The notes beneath the pieces are model-generated. The model made no database searches. It saw only the letters and a program-made list of their open reading frames with translations, and was not told where the DNA came from. 64,000 bases of DNA from JAYPAN01 sp049597955 (GTDB lineage Bacteria > Pseudomonadota > Alphaproteobacteria > RS24), in NCBI GenBank assembly GCA_049597955.1, contig JBMYND010000001.1, positions 1-64,000 of the forward strand, read 5' to 3'. This document shows positions 8,234-16,538 of the stretch, piece after piece (the first letter of the stretch is position 1; every line of letters begins with the position of its first letter). Made by a program: the position numbers and the translations under genes.

Positions 8234-8335
8234 TTTCCCCTCGCGTCCGGAATATCAAAAGCCGAGAAATTAATGCCCTGCTTTGGTCTGATGCGCCATA
8301 GCAAAAAGCCGCTTTGGGTAAATTTGCACGGGCCT

Positions 8336-8364
8336 TTCAAAAACCAATGATTAAGCGACATAAT
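8336..8364 (+). promoter_or_regulatory. Candidate sigma-70-type promoter in the pdhA/amidohydrolase divergent region
   Basis: TTCAAA, a 17-base spacer and CATAAT read toward the amidohydrolase gene, about 150 bp from its start. Four of six -35 and five of six -10 positions match the consensus. Nothing comparable was found toward pdhA. The prediction is weak because the long leader is not otherwise explained. Confidence 0.3.
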
Positions 8365-8425
8365 ACAATCAGCAGAGCCGAGTTTTCATACCAAAAATTA
8401 CCCGCATGCCGGTGGTGTTTTGGCG

Positions 8426-8469
8426 GGCAAGCTTGCCTTGAGCCCAAAATTGGCATTACAATCCAATTT
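8426..8469. repeat. Palindrome and inverted repeat upstream of the amidohydrolase gene
   Basis: A perfect 12-bp palindrome, GGCAAGCTTGCC, occupies 8426-8437. Ten bases on, AAATTGG (8447-8453) and CCAATTT (8463-8469) form a second inverted repeat with a 9-base loop. Both lie between the candidate promoter and the coding start, so they could be operator sites or leader-RNA structure. No regulator gene is adjacent. Confidence 0.35.
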
Positions 8470-8513
8470 CAAGCCCATTTGGGTGACGGGAGATAGGCCA
8501 ATGGGAGACGCGC

Positions 8514-10253
8514 ATGGCCACACATGATTTGATAATTCGCAATGGGCTGGTCTATGACGGCACGGGCAATGCGCCGGTTGAAACCGATATTGCGATTGAT
8601 AATGGCGTGATTAGCATGCTCGGCAAAATTGCCGGAAAGGGCTGTGAGGAAATTGACGCCAAAGGGCAAATTGTAACGCCCGGTTTTGTCGATGTGCATA
8701 CGCATTATGACGGGCAGGCCAGCTGGGGCGATACGCTCGACCCGTCTTCTCTGCATGGTGTGACAACCGCCATTATGGGCAATTGTGGCGTCGGTTTTGC
8801 GCCGGTGCATGATGACGACCATGACCGGCTGATTCAATTAATGGAAGGGGTTGAGGATATTCCATTTCCGGTTCTGGCTGAGGGCTTGCCTTGGCAATGG
8901 CGGTCATTCCCCGATTATCTCGACTATCTGACCGACCGACCGTTTGACATTGACCTTGGCGCACAATTGCCGCATGCCGCCATGCGCGTGCATGTAATGG
9001 GCCAGCGCGGCGTTGACCGCGAGCCGGCGACTGCCGAAGATATTGCAAAAATGCAGAAAATTGCCGAACAAGCCGTTAATGCCGGTGCGCTGGGCTTTAC
9101 CTCATCGCGCACATTAAATCACCGAAGCTCAACCGGCGACCCGACCCCTACCTTGACTGCCGGTGAGGAAGAATTGCTCGGCATTGCCATGGGGCTGGCC
9201 AAAGCCGGCAAGGGCGTTTTGCAATTTGTTTCCGATTTTGACGATGGGCCTGCCGAGCGCGCCATGTTGCGGCGATTGGTCGAAAAATCGGGCCGTCCGC
9301 TTTCCGTTTCTATCGCACAGGCCAATTCCAAACCAACTTTATGGCGTGAATTGACCGATTGGCTCGAACAGGGCATGGCGGATGGGCTGGCCATGCGCGG
9401 GCAAGTGGGGCCGCGTCCGGTCGGGGTATTGCTGGGCCTTGATTTGACATTGAACCCGTTTTCCGGTCATCCGAGTTTCCGGAAAATCGCCCATTTATCG
9501 CGCGAGGAGAAAGTCAAAACGCTGAGCGAGCCTGCTTTTCGGGAAAATCTGCTGGCCGAGCAGGGCGATAAGGAAAATCCATTTGTGCGCGCCTTGCTGG
9601 CCAATTTTGGCAGCATGTTTGTGCTGACTGACCCGCCCGATTATGAGCCAAGCAAAGACAAAACCATTGCCGCCATTGCCGCGCAGCGCGGCGACACGGC
9701 AGAAGCGGTGGCGTTGGATTTAATGCTGGCCAATGATGGGCGCGGCGTTCTTTATTTTCCGTTTTTGAATTATGCCGATGGCAATCTGGATTCAACCCGC
9801 ACCATGCTGATGAGCGAGGCGACCATTCCCGGCCTGTCCGATGGCGGCGCGCATGTCGGGATGATTTGCGATGGCTCATTTCCCACGACTTTATTGGTGC
9901 ATTGGGCGCGCGACCGCAAGCGCGGCGACAAGCTGCCATTGGAGTTTCTTGTTAAACGCCAATCGCATGACACGGCAAGCTGGATTGGCCTGCATGACCG
10001 AGGGTTGATTAAGCCCGGCTATCGGGCTGATTTGAATGTGATTGATTTTGACAATTTGCGCCTGCATTTGCCGGAAGTGACTTACGACTTACCGGCAGGC
10101 GGGCGGCGGCTGATGCAACGGGCGGATGGCTATACAGCGACCATTGTCAAAGGCGCGATTACTTATTTGAATGGCACGCCAACCGGCCATAAGCCGGGGC
10201 GTCTGGTGCGCGGTGCGCAAGCCGCGCCAGTGCAGGCATTGGCGGCTGAATAG
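8514..10253 (+). CDS. Amidohydrolase family protein, D-aminoacylase / N-acyl-D-amino-acid deacylase type
   Basis: A 579-residue metal-dependent amidohydrolase. The metal motif is VDVHTHYDGQ (H62, H64). NCGVGFAP follows (Cys91, the position where D-aminoacylases carry a metal-ligand cysteine), and SDGGAHVGM lies near the C-terminus where the final metal aspartate is expected. An N-terminal beta-sandwich segment (LIIRNGLVYDGTG) and its C-terminal return complete the fold. The family removes acyl groups from N-acyl-D-amino acids, but many annotated members have untested substrates. GGGAG lies close before the ATG. It is a single gene with its own divergent promoter region; the flanking ybjN-proC pair is separated by 164 bp. 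Confidence 0.85.
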   Translation: MATHDLIIRNGLVYDGTGNAPVETDIAIDNGVISMLGKIAGKGCEEIDAKGQIVTPGFVDVHTHYDGQASWGDTLDPSSLHGVTTAIMGNCGVGFAPVHDDDHDRLIQLMEGVEDIPFPVLAEGLPWQWRSFPDYLDYLTDRPFDIDLGAQLPHAAMRVHVMGQRGVDREPATAEDIAKMQKIAEQAVNAGALGFTSSRTLNHRSSTGDPTPTLTAGEEELLGIAMGLAKAGKGVLQFVSDFDDGPAERAMLRRLVEKSGRPLSVSIAQANSKPTLWRELTDWLEQGMADGLAMRGQVGPRPVGVLLGLDLTLNPFSGHPSFRKIAHLSREEKVKTLSEPAFRENLLAEQGDKENPFVRALLANFGSMFVLTDPPDYEPSKDKTIAAIAAQRGDTAEAVALDLMLANDGRGVLYFPFLNYADGNLDSTRTMLMSEATIPGLSDGGAHVGMICDGSFPTTLLVHWARDRKRGDKLPLEFLVKRQSHDTASWIGLHDRGLIKPGYRADLNVIDFDNLRLHLPEVTYDLPAGGRRLMQRADGYTATIVKGAITYLNGTPTGHKPGRLVRGAQAAPVQALAAE

Positions 10254-10417
10254 GCGGGTTTTCTGCGCCAATCCACAGGCTCTGGCCAAGCCTGTTGGTG
10301 AATCGGGCAAGGCGGGAAAGAATCCTTTTAACGACTCGGTGAATCAGACACTCTCAATTTCATGACCTAAGCGACAGCAGCGTTTGAAAATGCTGTTTGC
10401 AGGAAAGGGACGGGAAT

Positions 10418-10918
10418 ATGAGTTCAGCTGTGGCGACCGACATACAGCATATTGAGCATCCAATTGATGCGATTGAAACGCTTGCCGCATCGCGCGAATG
10501 GCCTTTCGAGCGCGGCACGGAAGACGATATGAATGTTTGCGTTTCCGGCGCCCATTGCGATTTTCATCTGGCGATAAGCTGGCGGCCCGACCTTGGTGGC
10601 TTGCATGTCGCTTGTGTGCTGGATACACGCGCGCCGCAAAGCAAACGACAGGAAGTGCATGAATTATTGGCGCTGATAAATGAGCAATTATGGCTTGGGC
10701 ATTTCGATATTTGGTCAGGCGATGGTGCGATTTTGTTCCGCAATACCATGTTTGTCAGCGGTGAAGGCTTGTCGGAAAGCCAATGCGAAGAGCTTATCAA
10801 TCATGCGCTGGAAACCTGTGAGCGGTTTTTCCCGGCTTTTCAATTTCTGATTTGGGCCAGCCATTCACCGCGTGAGGCGCTGGAAAGCAGCCTGTTTGAA
10901 ACGCGCGGGGATGCCTAA
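10418..10918 (+). CDS. YbjN-domain protein
   Basis: A 166-residue acidic protein matching the YbjN family in size, composition and secondary-structure pattern (DFHLAISWRPD, HFDIWSGDGAILFRN). The molecular function is not established; YbjN in enterics affects motility and stress phenotypes, and the fold resembles type III secretion chaperones. I chose the ATG at 10418, which has AGGAAAGGGA upstream; a TTG seven codons earlier is possible. Its stop overlaps the proC start by 8 bp. The ybjN-proC order recurs in Alphaproteobacteria, which supports both calls. Confidence 0.85.
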   Translation: MSSAVATDIQHIEHPIDAIETLAASREWPFERGTEDDMNVCVSGAHCDFHLAISWRPDLGGLHVACVLDTRAPQSKRQEVHELLALINEQLWLGHFDIWSGDGAILFRNTMFVSGEGLSESQCEELINHALETCERFFPAFQFLIWASHSPREALESSLFETRGDA

Positions 10919-11822
10919 TAATAATATGCCTAACAATAATATGGATGGCAGTGATTTGAGCCGAGCGCAGGCAGAGGGGCTGCTCGGCGGGGTGCGTCTG
11001 TTGCTGGTTGGCGGCGGCAAAATGGGCACGGCACTGCTTGATGGTTGGTTGAAATCGGGCATGAGTGCCGGGCAAATCATGGTGCAGGAGCCTGCCCCTT
11101 CCGATTTTTTGCAATCGCTGGCGGCGCAAGGGCTGGCGCTGAACCCGACACAGGCGGCACTTTCCGACCAGCCGCCGGATATTATTGTTCTGGCCGTCAA
11201 GCCGCAATTGGCCGACAAGGTTTTGCCGCCTCTGGCCGCTTGCTTGCCGGAAAATGCCCTTTGCATATCGCTGATGGCTGGCCAGACGACACAGCGTCTG
11301 GCTGATTTTCTGCCAATGCATAAAGCAATTATCCGCACCATGCCCAATACGCCGGCGGCGATTCAACAGGGCATGACGGCGCTGTTTGCTGCGCCCGCCG
11401 TGTCGGCTGAACAAAAGCTGCAAGCGGTTGCATTAATGTCGGCGGTTGGGGCAGTAATTTGGCTGGAAGATGAGGCGTTAATGGATGCGGTCACCGCGAT
11501 AAGCGGGTCTGGCCCGGCCTATATTTTCTACATGGCTGAGGCGCTGATAAATTGCGGCGAGACGCTGGGTCTGCCGGCGGCCACGGCGCGCCAATTGGCC
11601 CTGCAAACGCTTATCGGCTCGGCGGCCATGCTGAATGAGCCGCAAGCCGAGCCGCGAAGCCTGCGGCAGAATGTGACCTCGCCCGGCGGCACAACCGAAG
11701 CGGCGCTGGATGTGCTGACCGGAGATGAAAAAGGTGACGGGCTGCAAAACTTGATGCGCCGTGCCACCCAAGCCGCTGTCGAGCGCGCCCGTCAATTGGC
11801 GCGCCCGGCAGAAGAGGGTTAG
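10911..11822 (+). CDS. proC: Pyrroline-5-carboxylate reductase
   Basis: Last step of proline synthesis: NAD(P)H reduction of pyrroline-5-carboxylate in the cytoplasm. An N-terminal Rossmann motif LLLVGGGKMGTALL is followed by the family's VKPQ and RTMPNTPA segments. The C-terminal dimer domain has the signature SGSGPAY and NVTSPGGTTEAAL. The start is unsettled because a 15-bp unit (ATG CCT AAT/C AAT AAT) is repeated, giving in-frame ATGs at 10911, 10926 and 10941. The first is used here; it gives 303 residues with an odd MPNNNMPNNNM leader. It overlaps the ybjN end and is convergent with yghU 3 bp away. Confidence 0.95.
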   Translation: MPNNNMPNNNMDGSDLSRAQAEGLLGGVRLLLVGGGKMGTALLDGWLKSGMSAGQIMVQEPAPSDFLQSLAAQGLALNPTQAALSDQPPDIIVLAVKPQLADKVLPPLAACLPENALCISLMAGQTTQRLADFLPMHKAIIRTMPNTPAAIQQGMTALFAAPAVSAEQKLQAVALMSAVGAVIWLEDEALMDAVTAISGSGPAYIFYMAEALINCGETLGLPAATARQLALQTLIGSAAMLNEPQAEPRSLRQNVTSPGGTTEAALDVLTGDEKGDGLQNLMRRATQAAVERARQLARPAEEG

Positions 11823-11825
11823 TTT

Positions 11826-12671
11826 TTACAAATCAAACTGGTCGAAATCGCTGGCGTCATGGCGCTCGGCCAGACCTTTGAGATTGTCCCAAACACGATT
11901 GACAATGCGCCCGCGCTTGACGCCGGGGCGCTCGGCCAATTCATCAGCCCAACGAATGACATTTTTATATTCATGCACTTGCAGAAACTCGGCGGATTCA
12001 TATAACAGCCCCTTGGCCAGCCCGCCATACCATGGATAAATCGCCATATCAGCGATTGAATAATCACCGGCGAAAAACTGATTTTCGGCCAAATGCTTGT
12101 CCAGCACATCAAGCTGGCGTTTGACTTCCATCGCAAAGCGATCAATCGGATATTCCAGCTTGACCGGCGCATAGGCGTAAAAATGGCCAAAGCCGCCGCC
12201 CAGATAAGGCGCGCTGCCCATTTGCCAGAACAGCCAAGACAAACACTCAGCCCGCGCCGTGCCATCGGGCAAAAAGGCGCCAAATTTTTCGGCCAGATAG
12301 ACAAGAATGGCAGCACTTTCAAATACCCGCACGGGCGGGTCGGTTGAGTGATCCATCATGGCGGGGATTTTGGAATTGGGATTGGCCGACACAAAGCCAC
12401 TGCCAAATTGGTCGCCATCGCCTATATTGACCAGCCAAGCGTCATAGTCGGCACCGGCATGGCCAAGCTCCAGCAATTCTTCCAGCATAATGGTGACTTT
12501 CACCCCATTGGGCGTGCCAAGCGAATAAAGCTGTATCGGGTGCTTGCCGACTTGCAATTCCTTGTCATGCGTCGCACCGGCAATTGGCCGGTTAATATTG
12601 GCAAAGCGGCCACCGCTTTGCTTGTCCCATGTCCAGACTTTCGGCGGTGTATATTCTTCAGCACTCATCAT
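11826..12671 (-). CDS. yghU: YghU-type glutathione S-transferase / disulfide-bond oxidoreductase
   Basis: Strong resemblance to E. coli YghU over its whole length (281 residues versus about 288). Shared segments are the N-terminal KVWTWDKQSGGRFANINRP, LYSLGTPNGVKVTIMLEEL, NPNSKIPA, RVFESAAILVYLAEKFG and GGGFGHFYAYAPVK. YghU binds two glutathiones and has disulfide reductase and weak peroxidase activity. The thioredoxin-like domain spans about residues 45-130 and the helical domain the rest. GGGAGA precedes the two adjacent ATGs. Its stop lies 3 bp from the convergent proC stop. Confidence 0.93.
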   Translation of the reverse strand: MMSAEEYTPPKVWTWDKQSGGRFANINRPIAGATHDKELQVGKHPIQLYSLGTPNGVKVTIMLEELLELGHAGADYDAWLVNIGDGDQFGSGFVSANPNSKIPAMMDHSTDPPVRVFESAAILVYLAEKFGAFLPDGTARAECLSWLFWQMGSAPYLGGGFGHFYAYAPVKLEYPIDRFAMEVKRQLDVLDKHLAENQFFAGDYSIADMAIYPWYGGLAKGLLYESAEFLQVHEYKNVIRWADELAERPGVKRGRIVNRVWDNLKGLAERHDASDFDQFDL

Positions 12672-12708
12672 TGTCTCCCTGCTAAATGAGGAGACAGTCT
12701 ATGCTGAA

Positions 12709-13596
12709 TCAATCCAAACGGCAATTCCGTGCTTGCAGAATCGGCGCCATTTCCCGCAAAGCGGCCGGTGTGCGGTCAAGCGGAATGCGCGGATGCAAAT
12801 GGTGAACAATATGTGCGGTCATGCCCAGCGAACTCCAGACCCCCAACCAGCTTGAAAAGCCGCGCGTATTGGCATAGCGACCGGTTTGATGGCCGGGAAA
12901 ATGCGGCAACCATGACAGATAAATGCGGACATAAATCACCGCGATTTTTAAGGGCAGCCACCATATAAGCAGTGCTTCCAAAGCCACCCCATTATAGGCG
13001 CAGGTAAACAGGATAGCCATATGAGCCAGAATAATGCCGATTTGCTCAATATAGGCGCGCCTGGCCTCATCTGTGCCAAGTCTTTGCAGGCAATCAGCAT
13101 AGCTGGAACTGGCTTTTGAACCGGGCTGGTAGGATTGAACGGACAGCCAAATAGTCTGCCATAAATTACCGCCGTGATTAAACACATGGTCGGGGTCAAG
13201 CACCGGGTCATTGGTGTTTTTGTGATGCTCCAAATGGGTCAGTCGCAAAATGCGATAGCCATAGGCCAGCGGGATAAGCGATAAATGGCCAATCGCCTCA
13301 TTCAGCCAGCGCAATTTGTCACCGGGGCGCGCATAAATATCGTGCTGCGCCTCATGGCTTGGCAAATAGGCCAAAGTGACATTGACAAGGGCAATCGGAA
13401 AAGCCAGCCAAAGCGGCATTATGCCGGTCAGCACAAGCGGCCAAAGCGCCAGCCAGCAGCTCAGATTCAAAATCGGCCACAACACCATTGGAATAGAAAT
13501 GCCTTGCATATATTTGCGTGCAATTTCGCGTTCGCGCCGTGTCAGCTCGTCATCGGACAAGCCGTCAACATTATAATCGGCTGCAATCTCACTCAT
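12709..13596 (-). CDS. Membrane fatty-acid desaturase / carotenoid hydroxylase-like di-iron enzyme
   Basis: A 295-residue membrane protein with the three histidine boxes of the fatty-acid desaturase superfamily: HEAQH (H81, H85), HLEHH (H121, H124, H125) and HIVHH (H262, H265, H266). About four membrane helices are placed as in that superfamily. The substrate could be an acyl chain or a carotenoid; the sequence does not decide. The ATG at 13596 is preferred over the one at 13602: GGGGAG lies six bases before it, and its ATG overlaps the TGA of the small membrane gene upstream (ATGA), implying coupled translation. Confidence 0.82.
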   Translation of the reverse strand: MSEIAADYNVDGLSDDELTRREREIARKYMQGISIPMVLWPILNLSCWLALWPLVLTGIMPLWLAFPIALVNVTLAYLPSHEAQHDIYARPGDKLRWLNEAIGHLSLIPLAYGYRILRLTHLEHHKNTNDPVLDPDHVFNHGGNLWQTIWLSVQSYQPGSKASSSYADCLQRLGTDEARRAYIEQIGIILAHMAILFTCAYNGVALEALLIWWLPLKIAVIYVRIYLSWLPHFPGHQTGRYANTRGFSSWLGVWSSLGMTAHIVHHLHPRIPLDRTPAALREMAPILQARNCRLD

Positions 13597-13802
13597 ATCC
13601 ATCTCCCCGTTATGAATGCGATAAGCCCATATACTGCTCCCGCCAGCATACAGGTCAGATAAACTGTCGAGCTTTCAACGGACAAGCCGCTCAGGCTGTG
13701 CAGCGGCGTGCGCAAATACAGCTCTGCCAGAACCGGCCCCAAAAAGCCGATACCGAACCAAACCGGCATCAGCTTGAGCCCATATTCGACAATTTTTTTC
13801 AT
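13593..13802 (-). CDS. Small two-helix membrane protein upstream of the desaturase
   Basis: A 69-residue protein with two probable membrane helices (about residues 8-28 and 45-65) joined by a short polar loop, and a basic start (MKKIVEYGLK). No family recognised. Its stop overlaps the desaturase start in an ATGA, so the two are likely made together; it might be a desaturase partner or stabiliser, which is inference. The ATG abuts a hairpin whose 3' arm runs into the only G-rich ribosome site. Confidence 0.6.
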   Translation of the reverse strand: MKKIVEYGLKLMPVWFGIGFLGPVLAELYLRTPLHSLSGLSVESSTVYLTCMLAGAVYGLIAFITGRWI

Positions 13803-13825
13803 CCCCCGAATATAATCAATTCGGG
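13803..13825 (-). promoter_or_regulatory. Hairpin covering the ribosome-binding site of the small membrane gene
   Basis: CCCGAAT (13805-13811) and ATTCGGG (13819-13825) form a perfect 7-bp stem with a 7-base loop. Read on the minus strand, the 3' arm continues as CGGGGGATG, so the G-run that could serve as ribosome site is partly inside the stem. On the plus strand the same stem is followed by TATTTTT and would look like a terminator, but no plus-strand gene ends there. It could also end metY transcription, though no U-run follows on that strand. Confidence 0.45.
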
Positions 13826-13882
13826 TATTTTTGACAATAGATGAAAATGTTTCACGTTTTTGCTTATGCGCAACGCCAAAAG

Positions 13883-15172
13883 CTACGCTTTATCAAGCGC
13901 CTGTCCAATATCAGCCAGAATATCATCAATATGCTCAATGCCGATAGACAGCCGCACATAGCCCGGTGTCACGCCTGCGGCGGCTTGGTCTTCCACTGAA
14001 AGCTGGCTATGGGTGGTGCTGGCCGGATGAATGGCCAGCGAGCGCGCATCGCCAATATTGGCGACATGATAAAGCAGTTCCAGCGCATCAATGAATTTTT
14101 TACCGGCATCAACGCCACCGGCCAATTCAAAGCCCATTAACGCGCCATAGCCGCCGCTCATGACGGCATCAGCGCGGGCGCGCATTTCGCCATCCATCAG
14201 GCCGGGGAAAATGACTTTCTCGACTTTCGGATGGTCGTTCAAAAACGCGGCGACGGCACTGGCATTTTCGCAATGGGCGCGCATCCGCAAGGGCAGGGTT
14301 TCCATGCCTTGCAGGAACATAAAAGCGTTAAATGGCGACATGGCACCGCCAACATCGCGCAGCAATGTGGTGCGTGCTTTCAAAATATAGGCAATAGGCC
14401 CAAGCGGTTTGGCCGCTTGCGACCAGACCGCACCATGATAGGACGGGTCAGGCGAATTCAGCAAAGGTTGGCGGTCGCCGGCGGCTTCCCAGTCAAAATT
14501 GCCGCCATCGACAATCAGCCCGCCAATCGATGTGCCATGGCCGCCAAGATATTTGGTGGCGCTGTAAACAGTAATCGCGGCGCCATGGTCAAATGGGCGC
14601 ACCAATGTCGGCGCGGCGGTATTGTCCATGATGAGCGGAATGCCGTGGGCGCGGCCAATATCGGCGACTTGCTTAATGGGGAACACATTCAGCTTTGGAT
14701 TGGGCAAGGTTTCAGCATAAAAGGCGCGGGTTTTGTCATCAATCGCATTGGCGAAATCCTGCGGATTGGCCGGGTCTACAAAGCGCACTTCCAGCCCCAT
14801 ATCTTTCATTGTATTGGCGAACAGATTCCATGTTCCGCCATAAAGGTCAGTGGAGGAGACGATATTGTCGCCGGCGCGGGCAATATTTTGCAGCGCCATG
14901 GTTGACGCAGTCTGACCTGATGACACAGCCAGCGCCGCCGCACCGCCTTCCAGCGCGGCAATGCGTTGTTCCAGCACATCGGTGGTCGGGTTTTGCAGGC
15001 GCGTATAAATATTGCCCAGCTCGGCCAGTGCAAACAGGCTGGCCGCATGATCGGTATTGTTGAATTGATAGCTTGTTGTTTGGTGAATTGGCACGGCAAC
15101 CGAACCGGTTGTCGGGTCGGCGCGCCATCCGGCGTGCAGGGCAAGGGTTTCTGGTTTGGTTGACTCGGTCAT
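13883..15172 (-). CDS. metY: O-acetylhomoserine sulfhydrylase (Cys/Met metabolism PLP enzyme)
   Basis: Makes homocysteine from O-acetylhomoserine and sulfide. The 429-residue size and motifs fit MetY better than the roughly 390-residue cystathionine enzymes: LALHAGWRADPTTGSVAVPI at the N-terminus, ALAVSSGQTA, and the PLP-lysine segment VYSATKYLGGHGTSIGG. The C-terminal DARSLAIHPASTTHSQLS is typical. The ATG at 15172 has GGAGGG six bases upstream; the frame stays open 50 codons further but that part looks non-coding. I looked for a SAM-binding riboswitch upstream and saw no convincing one. Confidence 0.93.
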   Translation of the reverse strand: MTESTKPETLALHAGWRADPTTGSVAVPIHQTTSYQFNNTDHAASLFALAELGNIYTRLQNPTTDVLEQRIAALEGGAAALAVSSGQTASTMALQNIARAGDNIVSSTDLYGGTWNLFANTMKDMGLEVRFVDPANPQDFANAIDDKTRAFYAETLPNPKLNVFPIKQVADIGRAHGIPLIMDNTAAPTLVRPFDHGAAITVYSATKYLGGHGTSIGGLIVDGGNFDWEAAGDRQPLLNSPDPSYHGAVWSQAAKPLGPIAYILKARTTLLRDVGGAMSPFNAFMFLQGMETLPLRMRAHCENASAVAAFLNDHPKVEKVIFPGLMDGEMRARADAVMSGGYGALMGFELAGGVDAGKKFIDALELLYHVANIGDARSLAIHPASTTHSQLSVEDQAAAGVTPGYVRLSIGIEHIDDILADIGQALDKA

Positions 15173-15398
15173 TTTCGTCCCTCCGGGAATGCTACAATCT
15201 GTCTGTCCGCAAGTTTTATGGAAATAATACGGCTTGGCGAGACCTGTATATCCCATAAATGGACGGCAAATGGAATAGCCTATCGGTCTTGGTTGTTTGT
15301 GTGATACTTCCGCCCTTTTCATTGGCCGCCGGGCTTGCTAGTGTCGGGGTAACGGCCTTTTGGCCCTCTGCACCTTGTGTGCAGCCCAAGGAGTTGAC

Positions 15399-16538
15399 AT
15401 GTCTAATCGGGTTGACGATGGCGCGCCATGCGCTGCGACGTCACAAAATGACAGGAGTGAAACGGGACGCGATGGTGCCGAGCGCCGCAAGCCGCGCTTT
15501 CGCTCTTTGGGCCCAGGCAAAAAACCGCTTTATGCCGCCATTGATCTTGGCACCAATAATTGCCGCTTATTGATTGTGCAACCTGCCCGGGGCGGGTTTC
15601 AGGTGCGCGACAGTTTTTCGCGCATTGTGCGTTTGGGCGAAGGGCTGGATGCAATGGGTTGTTTGTCGGAAGCCGCAATCACGCGCACGATTGGCGCTTT
15701 GCGCATTTGCGCCTCAAAAATACGCCGCGCCGGTGTCACGCGTATCAGATGCATTGCCACGGAAGCCTGCCGTGAAGCCGATAATGGGGCTGATTTTATC
15801 GCCCGTGTGCGCCGCGAAACCGGCCTGTCGCTGGAAATTATCGACGGCGATGAGGAGGCCGAGCTGGCGGCAATGGGCTGTGCTTCCCTGTTTGATGCGC
15901 AGGCGCGTCATATTTTCGTTTTCGATATTGGCGGCGGCAGCACGGAAATCATTCGATTGTCGCGCCAAGCAGATGGGCGCTTTGTTCCGGCTGACCGGGC
16001 CTCGCTGCCGCTTGGCGTTGTGCGTCTGGCCGAGCGCCATGCCGGACAGGGCAATAATGGGCATGGCTATACGCAAATGGTCGATGACGCGCAAACTCAT
16101 TTGGCCGATTTCATGGCACGGCAAAGCGCGGTTGAAGATATTGGCGATGTGCAGCTTATCGGCACATCCGGCACGATTACCACTTTGGCCGCCGTGCATC
16201 TCGGCCTGCAACGCTATGACCGCAAAAAAGTTGACGGCATCACGATTGAGGCCAGCCAGGCGCATGAAATAATCGCTCGGCTGCGGGCCAAAACCCGCGA
16301 CCAGCTTGCCGCCAATCCCTGTATTGGGCGCGAAAGGGCGGATTTGGTGTTGGCTGGTTGCGCGGTGGTTGATGTTATTCATCGGCAATGGCCGGTTGCG
16401 CGTTTCCATGTTGCCGACCGTGGCCTGCGCGAAGGCGTGCTTTTGAAAATGATACGCCGCGATGCCCGCAAAAAACGCCGTCGCCGTCGGCGCGGCAATG
16501 GGCGGGGCAGTGCTCCCATGGCTGTGCCCAATGGCTAA
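15399..16538 (+). CDS. gppA: Ppx/GppA-family exopolyphosphatase / pppGpp phosphatase
   Basis: A 379-residue ASKHA-fold phosphatase acting on polyphosphate or pppGpp. The nucleotide-binding motifs are visible: AIDLGTNNCRLL near residue 50, the ATEACREA segment, and DIGGGSTEI. An Arg/Lys-rich C-terminal tail (KKRRRRRRGNG) may bind nucleic acid or polyphosphate. The ATG at 15399 has AGGAG upstream. The gene overlaps rlmE by 8 bp, the usual alphaproteobacterial pairing. A second family member (ppx, 60208-61809) sits beside ppk, so this copy may favour pppGpp; the sequence alone cannot separate the two activities. Confidence 0.88.
   Translation: MSNRVDDGAPCAATSQNDRSETGRDGAERRKPRFRSLGPGKKPLYAAIDLGTNNCRLLIVQPARGGFQVRDSFSRIVRLGEGLDAMGCLSEAAITRTIGALRICASKIRRAGVTRIRCIATEACREADNGADFIARVRRETGLSLEIIDGDEEAELAAMGCASLFDAQARHIFVFDIGGGSTEIIRLSRQADGRFVPADRASLPLGVVRLAERHAGQGNNGHGYTQMVDDAQTHLADFMARQSAVEDIGDVQLIGTSGTITTLAAVHLGLQRYDRKKVDGITIEASQAHEIIARLRAKTRDQLAANPCIGRERADLVLAGCAVVDVIHRQWPVARFHVADRGLREGVLLKMIRRDARKKRRRRRRGNGRGSAPMAVPNG

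Noticed and set aside
10275..10295. ACAGGC/GCCTGT hairpin after the amidohydrolase gene as a terminator
   Set aside because: Only 6 bp of stem and no following T-run; not supported as an intrinsic terminator.
15173..15398. SAM-II or related riboswitch upstream of metY
   Set aside because: The conserved core of SAM-II could not be found in the reverse complement; only short unrelated dyads are visible.
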